Positions 54,501 through 62,908 of a DNA stretch of 64,000 nucleotides are shown piece by piece (position 1 is the stretch's first letter; the number at the start of each line of letters is the position of its first letter). A program made the position numbers and the translations under genes. This DNA comes from Mycolicibacterium lutetiense (GTDB lineage: Bacteria > Actinomycetota > Actinomycetes > Mycobacteriales > Mycobacteriaceae). Below the pieces are notes generated by a model that did no database searches, was not told the DNA's origin, and was given only the letters and a program-made list of their open reading frames with translations. Where the stretch lies: contig NZ_JAGIOP010000003.1 of NCBI RefSeq assembly GCF_017876775.1, positions 1-64,000 on the forward strand, given 5' to 3'.

Positions 54501-54542
54501 GTGTTGGCTATAGTCTACACCTACTGTTGCTCATAGGCAACA
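54501..54542 (-). promoter_or_regulatory. Regulon palindrome, site A
   Basis: Read toward the methyltransferase: TGTTGCCTATGAGCAACA, six bases, GTAGACTATAGCCAACAC. Same architecture as site C at 59194-59234. Confidence 0.65.
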
Positions 54543-54616
54543 CTTGGTTAGCTACTGATTCACTGCGTTTCGCGCGAGTCATGTTGTCGCACAGCGCACT
54601 CAGCGGCGCCCGATAC

Positions 54617-54880
54617 TCAGTCCGCTGGTCCCCACGAGCTGGTGTAGGTCACGATGGTGCGGGATACGACTTGCACGTATCCGGCCGGGAAGCCCCAGTA
54701 CTGCGCTTCGGGATGGGTGGCCCACTGACGTGCCTGGGTCTCGTTGGGAGCTTCGGTGATCTGCCCGCGCTTGGATGTGAGCGCAGGAGAGTCGCGCAGC
54801 CAGCGCACGCCCCACAAGGTCCGCTCGACACGCTTGCCGTGCTCGGGCCGCCCGGGGAGGTCGAATAGGGGAAGGGTCAT
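54617..54880 (-). CDS. Small hypothetical protein
   Basis: 87 residues, overlapping the upstream gene stop by four bases (ATGA). LWGVRWLRDSPALTSKRGQI, then a Trp/Tyr-rich beta part (YWGFPAGYVQVVSRTIVTYTSSW). Not recognised. Confidence 0.55.
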   Translation of the reverse strand: MTLPLFDLPGRPEHGKRVERTLWGVRWLRDSPALTSKRGQITEAPNETQARQWATHPEAQYWGFPAGYVQVVSRTIVTYTSSWGPAD

Positions 54881-55662
54881 GGTGCGACCGTGAAGAGTTC
54901 GAGTTGGCCGACCGGCAGCAGTCCGGGCATCACCTCGTAGGGGCGGTAGAGCCCTGCGGCGCCGTCGCTGAATTGCACCTTCACCTGGTTGGGGGTGATG
55001 TCTGCGACCACACCGGATTTCACAGTTCCCTGGCCGAGGACCACCTTGACGTGCTGGCCGATGCTGAACTCATCTAGCGAGGTAGCGCAATGGCCGGCGC
55101 GTTCATTCTCCGGGCTGTCCAGGTCGTCCTCGACCATGTGGAATCCCAGCGCGCGATCAAGGACTCGATCCTGCCATGCCTGGATGCGGCGTAGCTCGCG
55201 GTAGTGGGTGTCGACTTCTTCCTCGGTCGGGTGATACTTGGCGCCGTAGATCGGGTCGCCTTCGTTGCGCCTGTGGCATTCGGCCTCCCGGCCGCAGCGG
55301 CACCAGTCGCGTCGGATGTTCTCGGCGTTGAATGCGCGACGTACTGCGCGGAGTTCGTCGGTGACATCCTGGGGCAGGCTGCGGGCGTACCGGTTGATTT
55401 GCGCGGTAGTGATTGTCACTGATTTGACTGGCGGTCTGCCGATATCGGTGGTCCACCATGGGCACACGATTTTCCCTCTGCCGCAGGTGTAGCCGTTCGC
55501 TAGCCATTCCGGCCCTCCGTCGATACGGCTACCGGTACTGCTGGAGCAGCGTGACATCAAGTCCGCGACACCTTCGGGCCCGAGTAGGCAGTCGCGCATC
55601 GCCCATCCACCGATCGAGCGCAGCAGCCACCGTTGGTCCTCGGTCAACGCCGGCCTGGCCAT
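54877..55662 (-). CDS. Hypothetical protein with Cys pairs and Tudor/SH3-like end
   Basis: 261 residues from ATG 55662. Cys-containing NGYTCGRGKIVCPWWT and DWCRCGREAECHRR suggest zinc binding; the last 60 residues (GQHVKVVLGQGTVKSGVVADITPNQVKVQFSDG) look like a small beta-barrel. Transcribed away from the divergent palindrome site B. Function unknown; a nucleic-acid-binding role is possible. Confidence 0.6.
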   Translation of the reverse strand: MARPALTEDQRWLLRSIGGWAMRDCLLGPEGVADLMSRCSSSTGSRIDGGPEWLANGYTCGRGKIVCPWWTTDIGRPPVKSVTITTAQINRYARSLPQDVTDELRAVRRAFNAENIRRDWCRCGREAECHRRNEGDPIYGAKYHPTEEEVDTHYRELRRIQAWQDRVLDRALGFHMVEDDLDSPENERAGHCATSLDEFSIGQHVKVVLGQGTVKSGVVADITPNQVKVQFSDGAAGLYRPYEVMPGLLPVGQLELFTVAP

Positions 55663-55807
55663 CACGCATCACCCTTGGGGGCGCGATGGGTTCTGGAGAG
55701 CCTGAACAGTGCGGCGCGGATTCGCGAGTAACCACTTGCGGAGGGTCCGTGTGGATTTCGGGCATTAGTGGTCATGGGGTTTGGATCTCCCTTCCCGGCG
55801 CTTAACC

Positions 55808-55848
55808 TGTTGCCTATAGGCTACATCTACTGTAGCCTATAGGCAACA
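55808..55848. promoter_or_regulatory. Regulon palindrome, site B (divergent promoter)
   Basis: TGTTGCCTATAGGCTACA and its exact inverse TGTAGCCTATAGGCAACA flank TCTAC, forming a 41-base symmetrical element between the divergent genes 54877-55662 and 55872-57077. Confidence 0.75.
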
Positions 55849-55871
55849 GAAGCAAGAGGGAGGCGGCCGGA

Positions 55872-57077
55872 ATGGGCAGCACCACAGTCGAATTCACACC
55901 ACGCCTGTCGGGCCTCGTCGAGGATGAGCGAACGCCGACGGTGTGCGTCTCGTTCGGCATGGGACTGGACAGTTCAGCCCTGCTCGCGCGGTGGCTGACC
56001 GACCCGTCCAGCCGCGACTTCGCACTCGAAGACATGGTTGTCCTCACCGCGATGACCGGCCACGAGAGCGCCGCCACCATCGGCGCGGTGACTCGTCATA
56101 TGCTGCCACTGTTCCAAGCCAGCTCCGTGCGCTTCATCCAGATAGCGCGCAACCAACGCAAGACCACCCGGGTCGGCGACGGCGTGGTGGTGCTCGACGA
56201 CTCTCGATTCCCCCGCCAGCTCTACGCCGAAGGCCTCTACACTCTCGGTGATGAAATGCGCTCGGCAGCAACACTTCCGCAGCGCGGGGGCGTTAGGCTG
56301 TGCTCAGTACATTCTAAGGGCGACCTACTGGACCCGGTGATCGCCCGGATCACCCGGGGCCGGCCATTCCGGCACGTCATTGGCTTCGAGGCCAACGAAC
56401 GGGCCCGGGCCGACAAAGATCGCCTCTTCGACACCGAGCTGCGGACCGGGTGGTACCCATTGCGGGAATGGGGCTGGACCCGAGCGGATTGCACCGACTT
56501 CGTCATCGAGACCTTCGGTGAGTCGATTCCCAAGTCCTGCTGCGGTTTCTGCGTATTCGCGATGAGCACAGCCAACGGTCGGGCGGCGACGGTGCAACGG
56601 TACCGGCAGGAACCGGAGCTGGGAGTAGAAGCACTCGTGCTCGAGCACCTAGCGAGAAGCGTCAACCCGTCTCAAACACTCATCGAGGGCAGCAGCGCCG
56701 CCGATCTCGTCGCAACAGCAGGGCTAAGAGAAGTGCAGCAACGTTTCGACGCCCATCTAGACATGTGTGACTGGTCGCTGTATGAGGTGCGGCGGCTGGT
56801 GCGCCCGGGCCGCTGCGGCGGGAAGGGGATCACCGCTCGGTCCTTGCGCGTCGCCGCGACCGGTTCACGAGACGAGATGGCACGCCAGCTCGCGAGCCAG
56901 CCAGGGCGACGGGTGCAGGGCGCTGACGGCATCGTGCGGCACATTCTGCGTGACCGAGCGACCGACTTGTCCAAGGTTGACCATCTCTACGTGGCGGCAC
57001 CGGCCGGCGCCCAGGACAAGCAGCGTTCGGGTTTCGAACAGTGGTGGCAGGAGGCCACCGGCGATGCGCTGTTCTGA
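55872..57077 (+). CDS. PP-loop/PAPS-reductase-like nucleotide-binding protein
   Basis: 401 residues. SFGMGLDSSALLARWL is a PP-loop (S-G-x-D-S type), followed by a CSVHSKGDLLDPVI segment and GFEANERARADKDRL, as in phosphoadenosine phosphosulphate reductase-like proteins of phages and the DndC family. SCCGFCVF adds three clustered Cys that could bind a metal or Fe-S cluster. The second half is unmatched. It may be involved in nucleobase or DNA modification, an idea supported by the nearby C5 methylase; activity not deducible. Start just after AAGAGGGAGG. Confidence 0.75.
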   Translation: MGSTTVEFTPRLSGLVEDERTPTVCVSFGMGLDSSALLARWLTDPSSRDFALEDMVVLTAMTGHESAATIGAVTRHMLPLFQASSVRFIQIARNQRKTTRVGDGVVVLDDSRFPRQLYAEGLYTLGDEMRSAATLPQRGGVRLCSVHSKGDLLDPVIARITRGRPFRHVIGFEANERARADKDRLFDTELRTGWYPLREWGWTRADCTDFVIETFGESIPKSCCGFCVFAMSTANGRAATVQRYRQEPELGVEALVLEHLARSVNPSQTLIEGSSAADLVATAGLREVQQRFDAHLDMCDWSLYEVRRLVRPGRCGGKGITARSLRVAATGSRDEMARQLASQPGRRVQGADGIVRHILRDRATDLSKVDHLYVAAPAGAQDKQRSGFEQWWQEATGDALF

Positions 57078-57101
57078 TTTGTCCCAGGAGCCGACTGCGC
57101 T

Positions 57102-57119
57102 TGTAGACTATGAGCGACA
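57102..57119 (+). promoter_or_regulatory. Regulon palindrome, site D (degenerate)
   Basis: TGTAGACTATGAGCGACA resembles the GTAGACTAT..CAACA half of sites A and C and lies 32 bases before the XRE gene start, overlapping a TAGACT -10-like box. Suggests autoregulation. Confidence 0.5.
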
Positions 57120-57150
57120 AGAATGCTGGGATACCGACCAGAGGACGTTC

Positions 57151-57390
57151 GTGAGTGCTGGCGAAGAATTTGACGAAGCAGCAGTCCAGGGCCGCATCGG
57201 CGCAAACATCAGGCTCCGGCGAGAAAAGGTCGGTCTGAGCCAGGGCGCGCTCGCCGAACGCGCAGGCATCCATCGGACTTTCCTCAACCAACTGGAAAAC
57301 GGCCACCGCGGATGCACCGTGACCGTCCTGGCTCGGCTAGCCAGAGAACTCAACACCAGCGCCTCGGTGCTCGTGCTCGACATCGATTGA
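57151..57390 (+). CDS. XRE-family transcriptional regulator
   Basis: 79 residues: IGANIRLRREKVGLSQGALAERAGIHRTFLNQLENGHRG is a textbook Cro/C1 helix-turn-helix (SQ-x-LAE..AGI-x-R-x-FLNQLE-x-G). GTG 57151 has AGAGGA 6 bases upstream; a longer frame overlapping the previous gene exists. Most plausible binder of the TGTTGCCTATAGGCAACA sites at 54.5, 55.8, 57.1 and 59.2 kb. Confidence 0.85.
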   Translation: MSAGEEFDEAAVQGRIGANIRLRREKVGLSQGALAERAGIHRTFLNQLENGHRGCTVTVLARLARELNTSASVLVLDID

Positions 57391-57532
57391 CAATCCTGCC
57401 CTGAGCAGGTCACACCAGCCCGACCGACGTCTGCAAACGGCATTGAGGTGCGGATGCCTCGTTATCCGTCCGATACGACGGATGCACAGTGGCGCCGCGC
57501 CAGGATGTCTCGCACGCCGCACGCCGGGTCGG

Positions 57533-57559
57533 CAGTAGCGGCTCAATGAGCCGCTACTG
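57533..57559. repeat. Perfect 27-base palindrome
   Basis: CAGTAGCGGCTCA (57533-57545) and its exact complement (57547-57559) around one base. Follows the XRE gene in the non-coding gap before 57622; could be a terminator stem (no T-run) or a binding site. A shorter ATCCGTC/GACGGAT dyad lies at 57464-57483. Confidence 0.6.
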
Positions 57560-57621
57560 TGTCGTAGGCTCCCGATATCGGAGCACGGAATCAGCGCGAT
57601 CACGATGCCGACGTCAGCGCA

Positions 57622-58188
57622 TTGGACGACGGCGCGTTTGAACGTGTTCTCATGGCCAATCTCGACCACCGGCACCGCAACAAAGCCATGTGGAAAGCCC
57701 TGACGGCCGAAGACAACATCGATCGAACACGCGGTGTCCTCGTCAACTCCTACGAGCGCGCGCGGAGCACACTGGCAAACCGCCGGGCCGATCGGGAAGC
57801 ATTCGAGAATGAGCGGTTTTCCGAAGGCCGACGGGGACGACTCGAAATTCTTCGGACCCAGCAGGGCTATGACTCCTGGAAACTCAACACTGGCAACTTT
57901 ATACGCCACGTCGCGTCGGCGTTGGCCGAGGTCAACCAGATCCAAAAAGAACACAACCGCGCGGAAAGTAGGACCGGGGCTCAGCACTACCGATCGCTGC
58001 TACGTCAACTCGCCCTGGCGATCGACCTGCACCGCACCAGCCGGTCGGATTCCGGGACGGGTGGCGACGCGCACGACCGTATGTTGTGGGGCATCCTCGA
58101 CCAGCTCACGGTCCCAGACGGACCCGATCACACCGAAACTTCGCTGACCGAGATGCTGCCAAGGTGGCGCCCTCCTCACGAGACTTGA
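57622..58188 (+). CDS. Hypothetical helical protein
   Basis: 188 residues from TTG 57622; ATG 57652 is the alternative, and the frame is protein-like for 15 codons upstream of both. Highly charged and helical (NKAMWKALTAEDNIDRTRGV, RADREAFENERFSEGRRGR), lacking motifs. The palindrome at 57533 lies in its upstream region. Confidence 0.55.
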   Translation: MDDGAFERVLMANLDHRHRNKAMWKALTAEDNIDRTRGVLVNSYERARSTLANRRADREAFENERFSEGRRGRLEILRTQQGYDSWKLNTGNFIRHVASALAEVNQIQKEHNRAESRTGAQHYRSLLRQLALAIDLHRTSRSDSGTGGDAHDRMLWGILDQLTVPDGPDHTETSLTEMLPRWRPPHET

Positions 58189-58314
58189 TTGTGTGTCAAC
58201 CAGCGGAAGGTGGCGGATCTTCGCTGGTATGAAACCTGGTATAAATTCAATGATTTCGCTAGCCGAGGTTTACAAACAGGCACTGCGCGGATGCACTGCC
58301 GGCTCCGGTCACCT

Positions 58315-58662
58315 TCAGTGGACAAGCATGATTAGGCAGGCGCGCGCATCGCTCGGGGACAGCCGCGGTCCTTCGTTAACTCCTGACGACAGGCTGCGGG
58401 CGGCGGCTCGGTAAGGGGTCGCGTAAGCGGAATCAGTTTGGCCGAAGGCCCATTCCCAGTCCAACCATCCCCAGCGATCATCGTTTGCGGGCCGCTGACT
58501 GCGCAGCAGTCGCGTTGCGCGCCGGTGGGTCGACCAGCGCTGCTGGGACTGAACCACCGCACGGCCCAGCTTCCACACAAGAAACATGCCGACAGGAACG
58601 AGGGGGAGTAGCACTCCGTACGCGAACACATCCCCCCAGCGCACTTCCCAAAATGAGTTCAT
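58315..58662 (-). CDS. Small membrane protein
   Basis: 115 residues. One N-terminal transmembrane helix (VFAYGVLLPLVPVGMFLVWKL) followed by a basic, Trp-rich cytoplasmic part (WSTHRRATRLLRSQRPANDDRWGWLDWEW). GAGAGGA is 7 bases before the ATG. Unrecognised. Confidence 0.6.
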   Translation of the reverse strand: MNSFWEVRWGDVFAYGVLLPLVPVGMFLVWKLGRAVVQSQQRWSTHRRATRLLRSQRPANDDRWGWLDWEWAFGQTDSAYATPYRAAARSLSSGVNEGPRLSPSDARACLIMLVH

Positions 58663-58776
58663 GTCCTAATCCTCTCTGGCGGGTACGACAATTCGTAGAT
58701 TCCGTGGACCACTCAACGCAGGGTGCTCGTGCGGTAGATGGGCCTTTGAGCGCCGTGACGGTCGCGGACACTCGGT

Positions 58777-59172
58777 TTAGCCGAAACGCAGCAGGTCGGT
58801 GACTCGCAGGTGCACGTAGACCCGTCCGGTAGGGCCGAAGTCGACGAGTTCGGGGTCGTTGTTGATCGTGTCGGCCACCTCCTGCGGCAACTCTTGAAAG
58901 GTGGTGATGCTCTGGACTTCCCCGGCGGCGATGAGCTTCTGAATGTAGCGGTGGACGTAGCGGGCCAGAGTATCCACGTGTTCCCAGAAGTCAATGCTGT
59001 AGCCGGTCACGGCCCGTAGCCTGTCGTGACGGATGTTGCAGACTCCGATGTAGGTGTGATGGTCATTGACGAAGCGGACGCGGGCAGTGGGCGCCACCCT
59101 GTCGTCGGTGGCGAGGCCTCCACCTTGTCCTCCGAATAGGGCGACGGTGGCGATGTAGGTGATGGTTGTCAT
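58777..59172 (-). CDS. Hypothetical protein under the regulon palindrome
   Basis: 131 residues from ATG 59172, with AAGGAG 7 bases upstream. Mixed alpha/beta; a GGQGGGLATDDR loop and LPQEVADTINNDPELVDF helix. Starts 22 bases downstream of site C, the clearest operator copy, so it is probably the most tightly regulated member. Function unknown. Confidence 0.65.
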   Translation of the reverse strand: MTTITYIATVALFGGQGGGLATDDRVAPTARVRFVNDHHTYIGVCNIRHDRLRAVTGYSIDFWEHVDTLARYVHRYIQKLIAAGEVQSITTFQELPQEVADTINNDPELVDFGPTGRVYVHLRVTDLLRFG

Positions 59173-59193
59173 GGGAGACTCCTTCGCAATCAC

Positions 59194-59234
59194 TGTTGCC
59201 CATAGTCTACTTTCAATGTTGCCTATAGGCAACA
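59194..59234 (-). promoter_or_regulatory. Regulon palindrome, site C
   Basis: TGTTGCCTATAGGCAACA (59217-59234) is a perfect 18-base palindrome; six bases away lies GTAGACTATGGGCAACA on the minus strand. Directly upstream of the 58777-59172 gene. Confidence 0.75.
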
Positions 59235-59360
59235 CTTGCGGCGCAACAGAGTTCACCAAATATCTTCTATGACAAGCCGTTTCAACCGATCAATCATTCT
59301 GAACCTACGCGGCAGCGCACCGAACGTGGTCCGGGCCTAGATTGACTGTCACATGACGTG

Positions 59361-59912
59361 TCAGCGCCGGAACCCGCGTCGCGACGGGCGGGGTTCCAGC
59401 CCGTCGAAAAGGTCGAACCAGGTCTCTGCATCCGGAATGTCGCCTAGCCAGACGGGCGCGTCGCCGGGGGAGAGGTGCCAGGTCAGGTGTCGGTTCCCGA
59501 CGAGCGAATCGGTTGCCGACTCCCAGTCCGGGTCGCTGGCAGTCTCGGGCAGCGCCGATACTTCCTCTCCGTACTGGCCATCCATCCACATGGATTGGGC
59601 GGTCGCCACGGACAGCACCAGCGCAGCCTCCTCGGCCACACAACGCGGGTACGGTAGGCGGCCGGCTTCGAGGTCCAGGGCGAGGTCGTCGAAGGCGCGA
59701 GCCAGCTGACGCCGCCACGGCACCGTACATTCCCACGACGCTTCAGGGAAGCGGTCCAGAATCGACCACCAGCCCGAGGATTCCTTCACCGGCTGATCTC
59801 GGTGCTCCTCGATGTCGTCGTAGGTGTCATCGGCGTGCACCCAGAGGTAGGTCCGGAGCAGCTCGCGCTGGCGCGGGGTCAATCTGAGTCGAAAGGGTGC
59901 TACGTGACTCAT
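59361..59912 (-). CDS. Hypothetical acidic protein
   Basis: 183 residues from ATG 59912 (frame extends to 59921). Trp- and Asp-rich with a helical region (FDDLALDLEAGRLPYPRCVAEEAALVLSVATAQ). Ends in a basic tail RPSRRGFRR. Not recognised; no clear binding site. Confidence 0.55.
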   Translation of the reverse strand: MSHVAPFRLRLTPRQRELLRTYLWVHADDTYDDIEEHRDQPVKESSGWWSILDRFPEASWECTVPWRRQLARAFDDLALDLEAGRLPYPRCVAEEAALVLSVATAQSMWMDGQYGEEVSALPETASDPDWESATDSLVGNRHLTWHLSPGDAPVWLGDIPDAETWFDLFDGLEPRPSRRGFRR

Positions 59913-60134
59913 CTTTCGCAATCCTGCCGATCGGCGCTCACGCTCGATTCACTCTCCTTGGATCTTCCTGGACCGAACTCGTCTCGGAACCACGGTGGTG
60001 TATGTGGCAGCGTCCTCGATATTGAGGCTGTGCTGCCACGCTTCGTCGGCATCATTGAACAGGGGAGAAGTGGTCGCAACACCACTCTCACGATCCACGC
60101 TGACAACCCAATATCCCGACCCCATGCTCGTACC

Positions 60135-60503
60135 TCACCGAAAAACCGTGGCGGTGAGATAAATTCGTCGAGCCTTCTCATCCGGCCCTAGACCATGCCG
60201 CTCGAAGAGCTCTCGGTCCAAGAGGTCTTCAATCGCAAGGAACAACTCGGCCGCGGCCTCCGCCTCATCGTCTCGCCGAGCGAAGCTTTCCGGATTGGTG
60301 TGCCCTTGATGCGCTCGACGACGCCACAGCGAGAGCGAAGCGTAGAGTCCGGCAGCCCTGGCGTACCAGACCTGCAGTTCGTCGTCGCTCATCTCAGCGA
60401 CACGCTGCGCTGCGGCACGGTAGTCCCGAGCGGTTCGCGTCCGGCCCTGCAGCTCGTCCTGGTTGCGGTCCATCCCGTAATCTGCCCCGTTCGCTTCACT
60501 CAC
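60135..60503 (-). CDS. Hypothetical helical protein coupled to the HTH gene
   Basis: 122 residues from GTG 60503 overlapping the upstream gene's stop (GTGAGTGA). Helical, charged (RTRTARDYRAAAQRVAEMSDDELQVW). Same operon as the 60496-61713 gene. Function unknown. Confidence 0.6.
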   Translation of the reverse strand: MSEANGADYGMDRNQDELQGRTRTARDYRAAAQRVAEMSDDELQVWYARAAGLYASLSLWRRRAHQGHTNPESFARRDDEAEAAAELFLAIEDLLDRELFERHGLGPDEKARRIYLTATVFR

Positions 60504-61713
60504 TGCCGCGCTCCGTTTCGCCGCGAGACTGCGCCCAACCGAGGCGGTCGAGCGGTGTGCCCGGCAGTGTGGCTGGTGTCGGTGTGTCGGCGATCGCCTT
60601 TTCGATAGCGGCCTCGATTGCCGTGCGGGGATAAGGCGGCGGCGCGTGCTCGTCGAACGCCCCCGGCCCGTAGGTTTCGGGGGCGCGGGTGACGGTGACT
60701 GTGACGGGCACCTTGAGTTCCAGGGCCGCCAGCTGGGTTTCGATGGCCTCAGTGAGCTGTGCGGCGTAGTCATCGTATTCGCGGTGCCACTGTTCTTCGA
60801 GCGCATCGATGACAGCCGAGATCGCATGCATTGCTTGTTCATAGGCGATTTCACCGGGGGTGGGGTCTCGGTAGGCTTCGGCCTCTGCCCAGAGCTCGGT
60901 CAGCAGGTCGACGTCGGCGGGGTCGCCTGTCCAGTCGGTGTAGCTGACGACCAGATAGCCGTTGTCGTCCACGTTGACCCAGTTGACGGCCGCGATGCGG
61001 GGATCGTCGGGGGAGAAGGGGCCCGGTGGAAGGTCGGTGGGCTGGGGGACATCGTTGGTGCGGGCGTCCACTTCCATTGCGGCGTCGTTGTAGTCGTCGT
61101 CGCTGGTATCGCCGAGGTAGCTCAGAATGCTTTCCACCCACAGCTCGATGACCACGGGTACGGTGCGGTGGCGCAGCAAGTCTTTGTCGTCGAATACTGT
61201 GGATTGCAGTGTCTGGCGGATTCGTTCGGCTTCCCACGAACCCGGTCGTCCAGCGAGGGCTTGTTCGATGCTTCCGGCGTTGGCCGCAGCGCCGGCCAAC
61301 GCCAGGGTGACGAAAGCAGCCCAGTCGATCGGGACTGCGGCGCGGGGATCCGGATCGGCCTCCCACTGGCCTGTGTCGGTGCGCCGTGAGAGCTGGTTGG
61401 TCAGTCGCGTCGCCTCGGTCAGTACCGCGATGGCGTCGGCGAGGACCTCGTCGTGGGGTCGGGACTCGTGGGACTCGGCATCGAGGTAACCCGTGTCGAA
61501 CAGTGCCGCGGAAAGGACTTCCCGATAGGGGCGGCCGATAACTCGGGCTGTGGCAACAAGATTGACGTGCTCCGGGAGCCGGCGGACGCCGTTGGTTCGC
61601 CATTTGCGCAGGTTCTCCCGCGTGACGCCGATCCGCCTGGCCAGCTCGGACTCATTGACGCCGTGTGCGCTCTTGTACCGGTCGATCAGTTCGACGAGAC
61701 GAGAGGTTGCCAT
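60496..61713 (-). CDS. HTH-domain protein with long acidic C-terminal region
   Basis: 405 residues from ATG 61713. N-terminal Cro/C1-type helix-turn-helix (LVELIDRYKSAHGVNESELARRIGVTRENLRKW). Then a long acidic helical region (DDDYNDAAMEVDARTND; TPGEIAYEQAMHAISAVIDALEEQW) and basic tail. Two palindromes lie upstream (61770-61798). Probably a regulator or structural DNA-binding protein; the effector domain is not recognised. Confidence 0.65.
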   Translation of the reverse strand: MATSRLVELIDRYKSAHGVNESELARRIGVTRENLRKWRTNGVRRLPEHVNLVATARVIGRPYREVLSAALFDTGYLDAESHESRPHDEVLADAIAVLTEATRLTNQLSRRTDTGQWEADPDPRAAVPIDWAAFVTLALAGAAANAGSIEQALAGRPGSWEAERIRQTLQSTVFDDKDLLRHRTVPVVIELWVESILSYLGDTSDDDYNDAAMEVDARTNDVPQPTDLPPGPFSPDDPRIAAVNWVNVDDNGYLVVSYTDWTGDPADVDLLTELWAEAEAYRDPTPGEIAYEQAMHAISAVIDALEEQWHREYDDYAAQLTEAIETQLAALELKVPVTVTVTRAPETYGPGAFDEHAPPPYPRTAIEAAIEKAIADTPTPATLPGTPLDRLGWAQSRGETERGSE

Positions 61714-61769
61714 GTGGCCAAGTATTCTGCGAAAATTGAGGAGAGTCAAGCATCAGTTAGCATATTTGC

Positions 61770-61798
61770 CAACTGACAGTTGACATAACGGTCGTTAT
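61770..61798 (-). promoter_or_regulatory. Two adjacent palindromes upstream of the HTH gene
   Basis: CAACTG-A-CAGTTG at 61770-61782 and ATAACG-GT-CGTTAT at 61785-61798 in an AT-rich gap 57-85 bases upstream of the minus-strand gene; likely operator sites. The rest of 61799-62006 shows no gene. Confidence 0.5.
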
Positions 61799-62006
61799 CG
61801 GCAAACGTCGAACATGGCCTATAGCGGTCAGTTTGGCAGCGCGAAAACTACCGTATTACTTGTTCTAGCAACACATTTAGGGATAGTGACCGTCCCATAT
61901 CGTCGGCACTTCCGATCCCACATAGCAAACATATTACCCGTAAACGGCAGCTGCGCAATGAAATCGACCGGTAGAGAGTCCAGCGCGGACAGGACTTGGG
62001 CGCCGC

Positions 62007-62270
62007 TCACTTCTCGGCCGAACGGCCGTCAAAGTTGACGAATGAACACCCAGGACCCGGCTCCGGCCGGTACATCCGATCGGCGCACACATCGCAGTGA
62101 AATACCCGATGGATAGTCCCGCAACCACATGCCTGACTCCCGACCTGATAGGTGCCAGGCCCCAGCGGATGTCCGTAGCCGCAATATTCCGGCGGCCCCG
62201 GCTCCACCCAGCCACGACGTGTGCGTATCAGCCGATGCCCGCTCATCATACATACGTTCGAATTATCCAT
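62007..62270 (-). CDS. Small Cys-rich, zinc-ribbon-like protein
   Basis: 87 residues with an N-terminal RTRRGWVEPGPPEYCGYGHPLGPG and four further Cys as ACGCGTIHRVFHCDVC, resembling a treble-clef or zinc-ribbon. Start could be ATG 62270, 62249 or 62246. Function unknown; a tiny zinc-binding protein is likely. Confidence 0.5.
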   Translation of the reverse strand: MDNSNVCMMSGHRLIRTRRGWVEPGPPEYCGYGHPLGPGTYQVGSQACGCGTIHRVFHCDVCADRMYRPEPGPGCSFVNFDGRSAEK

Positions 62271-62370
62271 CGAGCGGGCCTACCATCCAAAGATGGTCCC
62301 CGTCCGGGCGGAAGTGTCACAGTGACAATTTCGGATCCACTGTCCCCCCTGGCTGGACTGCGGGTGTTTC

Positions 62371-62679
62371 CTACTCTTCCCAGGTTGTGAGGGGTGCGGC
62401 TACTTGTTTGGGCCACCGTAAGGGTGACTCGTCAACGGGGATTGCTTTAGCCACGATTGGGTCGTCACCAGGTTCGCCTGGAAAGCGTTCGAGCCAGAGG
62501 TATGCGGGCCGTATCTGGCCGTCTGCGTCGCGGATGGCCAGATACGCACGGCCTTTGGCGAGGCTAGCGTCGATGGCGACAGCGTCGGGATACTCTTCTT
62601 TCAACGCTGCTGCGAGCGATATCCGTGGACGAACGCCCGTCTCGCCCGTCTCAGTGCCCGGTATGGAATCCCACGGCAT
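62371..62679 (-). CDS. Hypothetical protein
   Basis: 102 residues with AGGAGG 5 bases before ATG 62679, a strong binding site. Alpha/beta pattern (AAALKEEYPDAVAIDASLAKGRAYLAIRDADG). Unrecognised. Confidence 0.6.
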   Translation of the reverse strand: MPWDSIPGTETGETGVRPRISLAAALKEEYPDAVAIDASLAKGRAYLAIRDADGQIRPAYLWLERFPGEPGDDPIVAKAIPVDESPLRWPKQVAAPLTTWEE

Positions 62680-62908
62680 GCGGTCCTCCTAGCGCCGCGC
62701 TTCTCCGGTGATTTTCCGCCCTGAGCTTCTTCGTTGGCAATCCCCCGACAACCGCTATTCGCTCCAATTTGAGGCGCGGCGTGTGGCGCCAGAGTTCCAT
62801 CGGACAAACAGCTGCTGGCGTCGGGTCACGATGACAGGTGGTCGCAACCCCCTGGACATGGGTCGGTGCGTTCGCCAATTCAACGCGTCGCGGGATTATT
62901 GTTGATCT

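Noticed and set aside
59909..60181. 90-residue minus-strand frame between two hypothetical genes
   Set aside because: Overlaps the end of the better-supported 60135-60503 gene and the start of the 59361-59912 gene, and lacks a binding site.
61799..62006. Small ORFs in the AT-rich gap
   Set aside because: Short, without binding sites, and with no coherent protein-like composition.
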